64,000 bases of DNA from positions 23,254 through 87,253 of the forward strand of contig CAVRZO010000030.1 of assembly GCA_963725615.1 (NCBI GenBank), in the 5' to 3' direction. Positions 28,705 to 36,769 of the stretch are shown here, piece by piece. The notes beneath the pieces were generated by a model, which saw only the letters and a list, made by a program, of their open reading frames with translations, was not told where the DNA came from and searched no databases. Origin of the DNA: JAIQFF01 sp963725615 (GTDB taxonomy: Bacteria > Acidobacteriota > Terriglobia > Terriglobales > Acidobacteriaceae). Numbering within the stretch: position 1 is the first letter of the stretch; each line of letters begins with the position of its first letter. Position numbers and translations under genes: made by a program.

Positions 28705-29724
28705 ATGTCCGACTTTACTCCCTCACTTCCCGCTCCGCCGCCTGAGTACCTGCCTGCAGAAGTGTACGTGGTGCGGCCGCCTAATCCCAGGTATTGGCTG
28801 CACATCCTGCTGTTTGTGGCCACGCTTTTCACCACGCTGGTGGTCGGCGCGAAAATGGAATTCGACTTCCTGCACAATGCGCCGCCGTTTGTTCATGGGG
28901 ACGAAACTCTGCCGCTGTTTCCCCTCGGCTGGGCGCTTCATGAACCGTCGCGCCTGCTGCTCGGAATTCCCTTCTCGGCCACGCTGCTGCTGATTCTTCT
29001 GGCGCACGAGATGGGGCATTATCTGTACTGCCGCTACTACGGGGTGTACGCCACGCTTCCCTTTTTCATTCCCGCGCCCACTCTGATTGGCACGCTGGGC
29101 GCAGTCATTCGCATACGATCTCCCATCCGCTCCCGCTGCGCGCTGTTCGATATCGGAATCGCTGGCCCCATCGCCGGGTTTGTGGTCGCACTGACCGCGC
29201 TGGTGATCGCGATGTCCCATTCCCGCGTGGTGCCGGGGGTGATGGCGAATTCGGATGTTGAGATGGGATATCCGTTGATCTTCCATCTGTTGTGGACGGT
29301 ACTTCCGCTGGCTGATGTGCACGGAGGATCATCCGCGCTGCAGGATATTTATTTTCACCCCACCGCCATTGCGGCCTGGGTGGGAATGTTCGCGACCGCG
29401 CTCAATCTCCTGCCGGGCGGACAGCTGGATGGTGGACACATTGTTTTCGCGCTCAATCCGCGGGCGCATCGAATCGTGTCGCGGCTGACGATTCTGGCGC
29501 TCATTCCAATGGCGTTTTATTTTTGGGCGGGCTGGTTGCTATGGGCAATCCTGCTGCGCATCAGCGGCATGCGGCATCCCATGGTAGAGGAGTGGCCGGG
29601 GGTGACACCGGGGCGGCGCTGGCTGGCGGCTTTCGCCTTGCTGATGATGGTGGTTACGCTGACGCCGGCGCCGTTTGCGCACAGTTCGCTGTTGCAGGTG
29701 GTGCGCGCGTTGCGCGGACAGTAA
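28705..29724 (+). CDS. Site-2-protease-type membrane metalloprotease (M50)
   Basis: Integral membrane zinc protease of 339 residues and about seven hydrophobic segments. The zinc site is HEMGH at residues 101-105. The third ligand is in NLLPGGQLDGGH (Asp242), the standard M50 pair. There is no PDZ domain, placing it with the short EGY1/YdiL-like group rather than RseP. A proline-rich N-terminal tail precedes the first membrane segment. It follows the HU gene by 102 bases. Regulated intramembrane proteolysis is inferred; the substrate is unknown. Confidence 0.87.
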   Translation: MSDFTPSLPAPPPEYLPAEVYVVRPPNPRYWLHILLFVATLFTTLVVGAKMEFDFLHNAPPFVHGDETLPLFPLGWALHEPSRLLLGIPFSATLLLILLAHEMGHYLYCRYYGVYATLPFFIPAPTLIGTLGAVIRIRSPIRSRCALFDIGIAGPIAGFVVALTALVIAMSHSRVVPGVMANSDVEMGYPLIFHLLWTVLPLADVHGGSSALQDIYFHPTAIAAWVGMFATALNLLPGGQLDGGHIVFALNPRAHRIVSRLTILALIPMAFYFWAGWLLWAILLRISGMRHPMVEEWPGVTPGRRWLAAFALLMMVVTLTPAPFAHSSLLQVVRALRGQ

Positions 29725-29741
29725 ACCTCCAACCGTGGGGC

Positions 29742-30848
29742 TCAGGCAGTTGGCTTTCTACGAAAAATTCGATTGAGCCACTCAGTGCCCCAAACAACTT
29801 TGTTAGTAACCGGGACGTCCACACTAGCGGCACGCTGCCCCTGGTCGGATTCTCTTGCTGGCCTGGAATCCGGTCTCGAAACTGGTCTCGAAGCCGGCCT
29901 GAAATGCGCGCCCCGGACGGAGCCAAAAAGCTCAACATGGACGGGCTGATCCCCCACCAGTAAACCGGCTCCGAATATGTCCTGGCCCTCGAGGCGTATG
30001 TCCTGACCGATGCCCGGAGAGGAAAATACGCTTGGTGTGGCGCAGGCGCCGCGCCCGAGCCAGCTCGCGACTTCCTGCGCTGTCGTGGACTTGGCGTTTT
30101 CTTTCGATGCTTCGAATGCGTCGATGGCAGAGCTCCTGACCAGCTTGGGCCAGAGCTTGCGCAGCGTTTCCGGTTTGTCGAAAAGGTCGGCGCCTGAAAT
30201 CCTGCCCGCAATGGTGAACACCGCGCCATGGAACCCTTCCGGGGCAGGAAGGTGCTCCATCGCCTCTGCCAGTTTACGATCGTAGTCGCGGTACACCGCC
30301 TGCAGTTCGCTCGAAGGCGAGCGTGCGCCCATCGCGTTCAACTTTCGGGACACTTCGCCCCATACCGCCGCCTGGTCCGACCGCGGGGCTCCGACGAACT
30401 TGTAGCTTTGCGTAGCCTGCCGGTCCATCATCGCTCGTAGTTCATGGTGAGATGAGGTGTGCGGGCTCGAAAAGAAAGAACTCTGGTATCCCCAGCGTCC
30501 ACTCTCGACGCAGGTCACGGGAATTGGCATCTCGCTGCGAGCGGGAACCATCATGCTGGCATTCAATACGCGATTTTGTTTGCAGCCAACCACTTGCTCC
30601 CCGGCCATCAGAAAGATCATCCGGTCGGAGCGGTTGATGATCTTGATCTGGGGCACATGGCCGCTCTGCGAAGACTCGGCGACCTCGATGCACTTGGTCT
30701 CCAGAGCTTCGTCCAGGGTGAGATAGTCCAGCCGATGGCCATCGACGGCCCAACGCAGATGGAAAATTTCGAGCGCTTCGTATTGCTGGTGACCGTCAAC
30801 TTTGACGGACTTCAAGAGGTCGAGCAGATCGAGGGTGGCAGCCGGCAT
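29742..30848 (-). CDS. ARPP-1-like domain protein
   Basis: A 368-residue cytoplasmic protein. The central block MIFLMAGEQVVGCKQNRVLNASMMVPA followed by IPVTCVESGRWGY is what I associate with the ARPP-1 domain (ADP-ribosylglycohydrolase/rhodanese-phosphatase-associated protein), whose activity is unknown. After about residue 290 the sequence becomes Arg/Pro/Ser-rich and looks disordered. The start ATG at 30848 is decided by TGGAGGT five bases upstream; the longer TTG-start frame has no ribosome site. It is convergent with the protease gene and downstream of an MFS gene on the same strand. Confidence 0.68.
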   Translation of the reverse strand: MPAATLDLLDLLKSVKVDGHQQYEALEIFHLRWAVDGHRLDYLTLDEALETKCIEVAESSQSGHVPQIKIINRSDRMIFLMAGEQVVGCKQNRVLNASMMVPARSEMPIPVTCVESGRWGYQSSFFSSPHTSSHHELRAMMDRQATQSYKFVGAPRSDQAAVWGEVSRKLNAMGARSPSSELQAVYRDYDRKLAEAMEHLPAPEGFHGAVFTIAGRISGADLFDKPETLRKLWPKLVRSSAIDAFEASKENAKSTTAQEVASWLGRGACATPSVFSSPGIGQDIRLEGQDIFGAGLLVGDQPVHVELFGSVRGAHFRPASRPVSRPDSRPARESDQGQRAASVDVPVTNKVVWGTEWLNRIFRRKPTA

Positions 30849-31010
30849 TGGGACCTCCAGGGGACGGTTGTCGCGGATCGCAAGCAAGAAGCCTAGTCTT
30901 AGCCGGGCGGTGATTTCAAGCGAAGGCCGGGGGGCGGTCCGGTCGCTTCACAATCAAAGGAATTACGCAAAGTTCGGTAAGAAATGCCGCAAAGCGGATA
31001 CCACGCCTTG

Positions 31011-32330
31011 CTAGTCCTCCACCACTCGCGCCGTCATCTCCACCGACGGCTCACCGCCAGCAACGTCCTGGGCCAGGATCAACTGGCGGGCTTCGACCCG
31101 TATCTTTGGCAGATGGAAGAAGAAGAAAACGGCTGCGCCGATGCATGCCACCGCGCCCACGGCGACCGTAAAGGTAGCTCCCAGGTGTTCTGCCGAGGCT
31201 CCGGCGAAGAGAGAGCCGAAGGGCGCCATTCCCATGAACATCATGGTGTACATCGCCATCACGCGGCCGCGCAGATGGTCGGGAGTCATGGCCTGAATCA
31301 GCGTGTTCGAAGACGACATTCCTAGCATCATGCAAAATCCCACTGGGAGCAACAAGGCGGCCGACAACCAGAAATGGTGCGAGAACGAAAACATCACCAG
31401 GAAGAGTCCGAAGCCGCCGCAGGAGAATGCGACCCAGCGTCCCAGTCCCAGCACGCCGGAGCGCGTGGCGAGAGTAAGAGCGCCCAGCATCGCGCCCACG
31501 CCCGTCGCTCCCATCAGAATTCCCAGGCCGCGGGCGCCACCGTGCAGGATCTGGTCCGCGAAGACGGGCATGAGAACGGTATAGGGCATCGCCACTAGGC
31601 TCACCAGTCCCAACAGAAGCAGCAGGGAGCGAATGGGCGCAGTGTGGCGGGCAAAACGATAGCCTTCTATCAGGTGAGCGAGCGCCGGGCCGTGCGACGC
31701 GAGACGCGCCGGCTTCGTTACTCGCATCATGAACAGGCCGCTGATGACCGCGATATAGCTGAGACCGTTGGCGAGAAAACACCAGCCTTCACCGATCCTG
31801 GCTACCAGGATCCCGGCAATCGCTGGACCGATAATCCGTGCGCCGTTGAACATGGTCGAGTTCAGCGCGATGGCGTTCATCAGGTCTTCCTTGCCCACCA
31901 TGTCCACCAGGAAGGATTGACGCGCGGGAATGTCGAAGGCATTGACCACCCCGAGCAGCGCTGCCAGCACGAAGATGTGCCAGACACGAATGACTCCAGT
32001 GAGAGTAAGCGTGGCGAAGACCAAGGCCAGGATCATGGACGAAATCTGGGTGCCGATTACGATTCGCTGCCGGTTGAACCGGTCCGCAACAATGCCGCCC
32101 AGCGGCGCTACGAGAAATACCGGAATCTGGCTGGCGAATCCGGTTGCGCCCAGCAACAGCGCCGACCCGGTCAGCCGATAGACCAGCCACGACTCTGCAA
32201 TGTTTTGCATCCAGGTGCCGATCAGAGACACGAGCTGTCCGCTGAAGAAAAGCTGGAAGTTACGGTGGCGTAAGGCCCGGAGGGTGGCCGGGAGCCAACC
32301 CGTTTTCTGCATCGCTTGTCCGGAGTTCAC
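31011..32330 (-). CDS. Major facilitator superfamily transporter
   Basis: Inner-membrane carrier of 439 residues with about 12 hydrophobic segments. It starts LRHRNFQLFFSGQLVSLIGTWMQNIAESWLVYRLTGS, the opening of the EntS/MFS_3 group of exporters. PLGGIVADRFNRQRIVI matches motif A between helices 2 and 3. GYRFARHTAPIRSLLLL marks the central loop. Substrates of this group include siderophores and drugs; nothing nearby fixes it. The stop is 162 bases before the ARPP-1-like gene, so the two may share a transcript. Confidence 0.88.
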   Translation of the reverse strand: MNSGQAMQKTGWLPATLRALRHRNFQLFFSGQLVSLIGTWMQNIAESWLVYRLTGSALLLGATGFASQIPVFLVAPLGGIVADRFNRQRIVIGTQISSMILALVFATLTLTGVIRVWHIFVLAALLGVVNAFDIPARQSFLVDMVGKEDLMNAIALNSTMFNGARIIGPAIAGILVARIGEGWCFLANGLSYIAVISGLFMMRVTKPARLASHGPALAHLIEGYRFARHTAPIRSLLLLLGLVSLVAMPYTVLMPVFADQILHGGARGLGILMGATGVGAMLGALTLATRSGVLGLGRWVAFSCGGFGLFLVMFSFSHHFWLSAALLLPVGFCMMLGMSSSNTLIQAMTPDHLRGRVMAMYTMMFMGMAPFGSLFAGASAEHLGATFTVAVGAVACIGAAVFFFFHLPKIRVEARQLILAQDVAGGEPSVEMTARVVED

Positions 32331-32672
32331 TAGTTATTACCCGATAGATCCGTCGGAAGTACCCGAATCGGTAGCTTCCAGTCTCGCTGTTTTGCATGCT
32401 ACCCGCAACTTTTGGAGGCAACTGCCGCCGGCGTGGTCCAAAACTGGAAATCTACCTGGTTGTAAGAACTTCCAGCTTCCGCACCGCTCCGCCGTGGAGT
32501 AGAGTATTCGATGTTCGACGTCGGCTTGTCCGGGAGTTTCCAACTGGTTTGGCTAGTATCGGGGCTGGGCACGGGTTGACTCTGGAATTTCCTGCGATAC
32601 GCGCAGATAATCTCCTTCGATGTCACCTCGGTGAAGCAGCCTGATGTTGGAACGCCGGGTATCGGAGAAATC
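32331..32672. other. Divergent intergenic region with no gene seen
   Basis: About 340 bases between the MFS gene (minus) and the PilZ gene (plus). It must contain both promoters. No repeat-family element or convincing short gene was recognised. Frames on both strands lack family features. Confidence 0.5.
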
Positions 32673-33113
32673 ATGAGCACCGATCAGGTTCACCTTGAGC
32701 GCCGCGCGTCGCAGCGCTTCGACTTCCAGCTCCCGGTTGGAATTCGGTTGGCAGGGACCGAACGCGAGGGCTGCGGTTTTACCCAGGATCTGAGCGGACG
32801 CGGAGCGTTCTTCTACACTGATTTTCAGGTGGCGGAAGGCGATGCAGTCGAGCTGACCTTCATGATGCCCGCCGAAATCACCCTGACCGAGAATATGCGA
32901 GTGCGCTGCCGCGGCCGGGTCACACGCGTCCTGCCGGCACAAAGCAAGTTTGGCGTGGCCGTCCATCTGGAGCGATATGAATATCTCTCGGAGGCGGAGG
33001 GCGCAGCGAAAGTTTCAGCCACGTTCCCCCGCGTATCTGGTGCGCATGACGCAAATCAGACTCGGAAAAATTCCCCGGCGCCAGCCGCGCCCACGCTCGC
33101 GGTGGAAAGCTAG
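32673..33113 (+). CDS. PilZ-domain protein
   Basis: A 146-residue protein probably binding cyclic di-GMP. The N-terminal RRASQRFDFQLPVGIRL carries the arginine motif. GFTQDLSGRGAFFYTD gives the DxSxxG motif with both conserved residues, unlike the second domain of the PilZ protein at 19222. The barrel ends around residue 110 and is followed by a Pro/Ala-rich tail. The start ATG at 32673 follows GGAGAAATC; the in-frame GTG at 32631 has no ribosome site. It precedes the CpaE-like gene, which suggests a surface or pilus theme. Confidence 0.8.
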   Translation: MSTDQVHLERRASQRFDFQLPVGIRLAGTEREGCGFTQDLSGRGAFFYTDFQVAEGDAVELTFMMPAEITLTENMRVRCRGRVTRVLPAQSKFGVAVHLERYEYLSEAEGAAKVSATFPRVSGAHDANQTRKNSPAPAAPTLAVES

Positions 33114-33150
33114 GAGAGCAGCGCGCGGGATAAGGTTTTCCCGTGTGGTG

Positions 33151-33170
33151 AGGCCGCCTTGGCGGTTTTT
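33151..33170 (+). terminator. Candidate terminator after the PilZ gene
   Basis: CCGCC (33154-33158) pairs with GGCGG (33161-33165) and is followed by TTTTT. Wobble pairs can extend the stem outward to 33151. It lies 38 bases after the PilZ stop in the sense direction. Confidence 0.5.
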
Positions 33171-33355
33171 CCACGGTTTTTACTCCTTCCCAATCCCCTG
33201 TTTTTTGCATAAAATGGTAGTTACAGATGGAAGAGTGGCTTCGGATTCCTCCTTGCACCTGTCCCCCAGCGATCATTGAAGACTCGCTACCAGTGTGGCT
33301 GCGATTAGGAAAATTCGAGTCTTCCCGGGCAATACAGGCAGGTTACAGAAGTCAC

Positions 33356-33384
33356 TTGGCGTAACCCTTATATCTCAATAACAT
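33356..33384 (+). promoter_or_regulatory. Candidate promoter of the CpaE/TadZ-like gene
   Basis: TTGGCG (33356-33361) and TAACAT (33379-33384) are separated by 17 bases, with four of six consensus matches each. The start codon at 33411 is 27 bases downstream. The surrounding DNA is the most A/T-rich in this area. Confidence 0.35.
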
Positions 33385-33410
33385 ACTGATGCAAGAACCA
33401 GAGTGAAGCC

Positions 33411-34643
33411 ATGCAGGGTGTAGCGGTAACTCTTCTGACCGAAGACCGGGAGCGGCTGTCGGTACTCCAGCACCGTCTGGAAGGAACCGGAATGGGCCGC
33501 AACGTCTTCAGCCACGTTGGATTCCCGACCAGCCCCACCGACCCGGTACTGCGCCAGGTCCAGGACGTCCGGACGGAAGTAGTCATTCTGGATATTGATA
33601 CGCCAAACGCGCAGCGGGCCATCAGCACGATTGAGCTGATCCAGGCAAACACTACGGACATTGCAATTTTTGCCGTCGGTGAAATGAGCCATCCGCCCAC
33701 CATCGTGGCAGCGATGCGCGCTGGTGCGAGCGAATTTTTGGAACGCGGCTCAACCTCCGAAGCCCTGATTGAGGCCTTGACACGTTTTACCGCTACCCGA
33801 AGTAAAGGCCGCACTTCTTCCGGCCGGGCACGGATCTTCACGGTGATGAATTCCAAGGGCGGAGCCGGCGGCACCAGTGTTGCCGTCAACACCGCGATTG
33901 CGCTGCAGGAAACCCAGGGCGGAGTATTACTCGTGGATTTCGCTCCGTTGGGACACTGCGCACTTCATCTCAACGTGCGGCCCACCTTCGGAGTTGTAGA
34001 CGCCCTGCAAAATCTGCACCGCCTGGATGCCTCGCTGCTGGAAGGTTTGATGACCCAGTGCAAGAGCGGACTGCAGCTGCTGGCGGGCCCGCAACAGCCC
34101 CAGCCATTGACACCGACTGCGGCAGAACTGGCGCGGTTGTTTGATCTGCTGGTGGCCCACTTCCGCTATGTGGTCGTTGATTGCTCGGGCCGCGTGGATC
34201 AGACTGCCCGTTTGCTGTGTGATCATTCGAATGCGATCCTGCTGGTCGCTCAGGCCGACGTGGTTTCGCTATGGAGCGCCAGCCGCATACGCGCGTATCT
34301 GGAAGAAGGCGCCACCCGAGACCGGGTGCGCATCGTACTCAATCGCTACAAGAAAATTCCCGGCTTCACCGACGAGGATGTAGAGAAAGCCACCAGCTGC
34401 AAGCTGCTCTGGAAGATTCCCAATAACTACCAGTCGATTGCGCCCTCCATCGACAAGGGAGTTCCGGTAGCATTGCAGGAGAACACCGACATTGGCCGTT
34501 CTTTCCGCTCCCTGGCGACAGCTCTGGCGCAGGCGTCCCCAACCGCCGAAGGTTCGCTCGAGTTGTCTTACCGCGATGAGAAGGCCGATCCCAAGAAAGC
34601 CGCCGGCCGGCTCTTGATTTCACCCTTGCGCGCCGGACAATAG
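33411..34643 (+). CDS. CpaE/TadZ-like ATPase with receiver-like N-terminus
   Basis: A 410-residue protein. Residues 1-130 resemble a response-regulator fold with VVILDIDTP at the phospho-acceptor position. Residues 140-380 are a ParA/MinD-type ATPase. The deviant Walker A is NSKGGAGGTS: signature Lys149 is kept, but the second P-loop Lys is Gly154, as CpaE/TadZ proteins often lack it. Later motifs are LLVDFAPLG and ILLVAQADVVSL. TadZ/CpaE proteins place Tad pili at the pole, yet no tad/cpa genes are in the window. ATG 33411 has only a weak ribosome site. Confidence 0.82.
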   Translation: MQGVAVTLLTEDRERLSVLQHRLEGTGMGRNVFSHVGFPTSPTDPVLRQVQDVRTEVVILDIDTPNAQRAISTIELIQANTTDIAIFAVGEMSHPPTIVAAMRAGASEFLERGSTSEALIEALTRFTATRSKGRTSSGRARIFTVMNSKGGAGGTSVAVNTAIALQETQGGVLLVDFAPLGHCALHLNVRPTFGVVDALQNLHRLDASLLEGLMTQCKSGLQLLAGPQQPQPLTPTAAELARLFDLLVAHFRYVVVDCSGRVDQTARLLCDHSNAILLVAQADVVSLWSASRIRAYLEEGATRDRVRIVLNRYKKIPGFTDEDVEKATSCKLLWKIPNNYQSIAPSIDKGVPVALQENTDIGRSFRSLATALAQASPTAEGSLELSYRDEKADPKKAAGRLLISPLRAGQ

Positions 34644-34676
34644 GCAATTTCACCCTATCATTCCGCAGCACCGTGG

Positions 34677-34821
34677 AAGAGCGGCGCATGAGCGCCGCGT
34701 TAGACGCCCTCTTGAGATGGGCTTTAGCCCCTGTGGGAATAGCCACGTCCGGCAAGGACGACCACCGGGGCTAAAGCCCTTCGTTGTCTGAATCGCAACG
34801 CGGCCCTGAAGGGCCGCTCTT
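34677..34821. repeat. Inverted repeat with AAGAGCGGC ends
   Basis: AAGAGCGGC (34678-34686) pairs with GCCGCTCTT (34813-34821). An inner GGGCTTTAGCCCC near 34719-34731 pairs with GGGGCTAAAGCCC near 34767-34779. The element fills the convergent gap between the CpaE-like and GT39-like genes and may stop transcription from both sides. Confidence 0.7.
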
Positions 34822-34851
34822 GTTACCTCCAGCCGCATAGACACTGCAGAG

Positions 34852-36567
34852 TTATTCGTGTCCGTCATTCTCGGGAACCTGGAAAACATAGAGCGAGTGA
34901 TCGAGGATTTCTACCGGCTTCCGTTCCAGCAGCCAGCGGTATCTCTCCGGTTCGGCCAGGTACTGCCCTGAGAGATTGGTGGCGCTCACAATCACAGTGC
35001 CGCGGACGCGCTTGTGCCCGCCAAAGAAATCAGACTGAATTCCATACACTTGCGGATCAACGCTCCCAAAGTACGATAGCGAGATCCGCTCGCCGGGATG
35101 ACTGCGTTGATAGTCTTTCAATGCCAGCAGCCCCTGCCCCCAATCGAGATTGCTGTCAGTCAGCAGGCGGAAGCTTTCCGCCGGACGCACGAACGGTGTG
35201 AAATACGAGAGATAGCCTGGTGCGTAACGCAGGGCATCGGCCGCGTTCAGCGCCGCGAGCAAAATCAGGAGTGCCGTGGCAGCGCGCTTATGCGTTGCCC
35301 ACTCCCACGCTTCCGCCGCAAACAAAATAGCAAAGGAATAGATAGGCAGCACGTGCCGCTCTCCGAGGTTGAAGCGGGCAAAGAACGCCATCGCCAGGTA
35401 GAGCGCAGGAAAGGATGCCATGATCCACAAGTCGGGCGGGACATGTATCTTTCTTCTCAGGGCTAGCGCCAAGCCCGCCAGGGACAGGGCCAACACAATC
35501 GTCGGCCACTTCAGCAGGATCACAACCGGGTAATAGAGCCTCCATCCGCCATGATATGAAATCTGTCCCAGGAAGAATGCAGGCTGGCCCTGCCGGTTGT
35601 GCCGGACCAGTTCACGGAAACCTTCGACGTATTCTCCGGCAGGAATCAGCAGACTGTAGTTTCTGTCACCGCGCACCGGCTTAACAATCGGTGCGTTCCA
35701 GTTGGGAAAGGTAGCGGTCAAAGTGCCATCGCGAACGGTGAGATGCGACACGTGAAAGAAGTATCCCGCCCAGACAATGAGCAACGCGAGCAGTAGAGCC
35801 GCTGCCGTTTTGCCCCAGTTCCATCTCGTGGGCAACTGGATGACTTTGTCTGCGCCGAGCGGGAGCATCCACAGCAGGGCGAGCACAAACATGGGCGCGG
35901 TGGAGAACTTAGCCAGTAACAAAAGACCTAACATTAGCCCGAATTTGATCGTCTTTTCCCAGGTCGGCTGCTGTCGCCAACGCACCAGCCCCCACGCCGT
36001 GGCGAAAATGAACAGTGTCGCGGCGCCGTCGGTCGCCGCAATCGAAAAGTGCGCGATCAGGGAGGGCGAGAATGCGAACAAGGCGAGCGCGAAATTTGCG
36101 GCGGTCCGGGAAAACAACCGGCCTGCGGCTCGCCAGACTAACCAGGCCAGGAGCAATCCAAATAACACATTCATGGCACGTGCCCGCCATGCCAGCGCTA
36201 CTGGATCGGGTGCGATGCGGGTGACGCGAAAGGCTTCCGGCAACTGCTCTATATCGACTTGCCATTTTTGATCGAGCAGCGGGAGCGTGCACCAGAGGCG
36301 GGCCAGTGGAGGGTGATCGTTGTACTGTTCAAACCGTCCGTAGCGCCACGCGTTGAGCCCTTCCGCGATGTGTACGGGCTCGTCATAGGTAAGCGATTGA
36401 GTGCGGATGAACCACGCGCACTGCGCCACATAGATCAGTGCCAGCAGGGTGGGAAGAAGCCAGCTCGTTCTCGCAGCCGGAAGAATTTTCGGGGCGAGCG
36501 CAGGGGATGTCGGTTGAACATTTTCCGGCCGGGTCATTCTGGGCCCGCCGCGTTCGCGGGAGTTCAC
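34852..36567 (-). CDS. GT39-like polytopic glycosyltransferase
   Basis: A 571-residue membrane protein with about ten or more hydrophobic segments. The first periplasmic loop has QSLTYDEPVHIAEGLNAWRY and NDHPPLARLW, the Asp/Glu and HPP signatures of the dolichyl-phosphate-mannose protein mannosyltransferase-like fold (GT39/ArnT/PMT_2). It probably transfers a sugar from a polyprenyl phosphate to a protein or glycolipid outside the membrane. A soluble C-terminal domain of about 130 residues follows. ATG at 36567 or 36537 may be the start. It is divergent from the sulfatase-like gene. Confidence 0.8.
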   Translation of the reverse strand: MNSRERGGPRMTRPENVQPTSPALAPKILPAARTSWLLPTLLALIYVAQCAWFIRTQSLTYDEPVHIAEGLNAWRYGRFEQYNDHPPLARLWCTLPLLDQKWQVDIEQLPEAFRVTRIAPDPVALAWRARAMNVLFGLLLAWLVWRAAGRLFSRTAANFALALFAFSPSLIAHFSIAATDGAATLFIFATAWGLVRWRQQPTWEKTIKFGLMLGLLLLAKFSTAPMFVLALLWMLPLGADKVIQLPTRWNWGKTAAALLLALLIVWAGYFFHVSHLTVRDGTLTATFPNWNAPIVKPVRGDRNYSLLIPAGEYVEGFRELVRHNRQGQPAFFLGQISYHGGWRLYYPVVILLKWPTIVLALSLAGLALALRRKIHVPPDLWIMASFPALYLAMAFFARFNLGERHVLPIYSFAILFAAEAWEWATHKRAATALLILLAALNAADALRYAPGYLSYFTPFVRPAESFRLLTDSNLDWGQGLLALKDYQRSHPGERISLSYFGSVDPQVYGIQSDFFGGHKRVRGTVIVSATNLSGQYLAEPERYRWLLERKPVEILDHSLYVFQVPENDGHE

Positions 36568-36605
36568 TTTACTTCAGCGTGCACCAAAGTTCCACCCACC
36601 ACCGG

Positions 36606-36730
36606 CCACGTGGGGACAGCCGCCCCCCGGCTGTCCGGGCGGAGCGAAGCTCCACAGGGTTTTGATTGCACTCGGTAAGCAAGTCGAGCTGCGCTCGACC
36701 GGACAGCCGGGGGCGGCTGTCCCCACGTGG
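36606..36730. repeat. CCACGTGGGGACAGCCG inverted repeat, copy 1
   Basis: Left arm CCACGTGGGGACAGCCG..GGCTGTCCGG and its near-perfect reverse complement at the right end enclose about 55 bases. The enclosed part contains a smaller hairpin (GGAGCGAAGCTCC). It lies in the divergent gap between the GT39-like and sulfatase-like genes. Copies occur at 38708-38838 and 59661-59793. Confidence 0.85.
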
Positions 36731-36769
36731 TTCGTGGTGGACTGCTAGACTGAGTGGCTCGATTCCATC

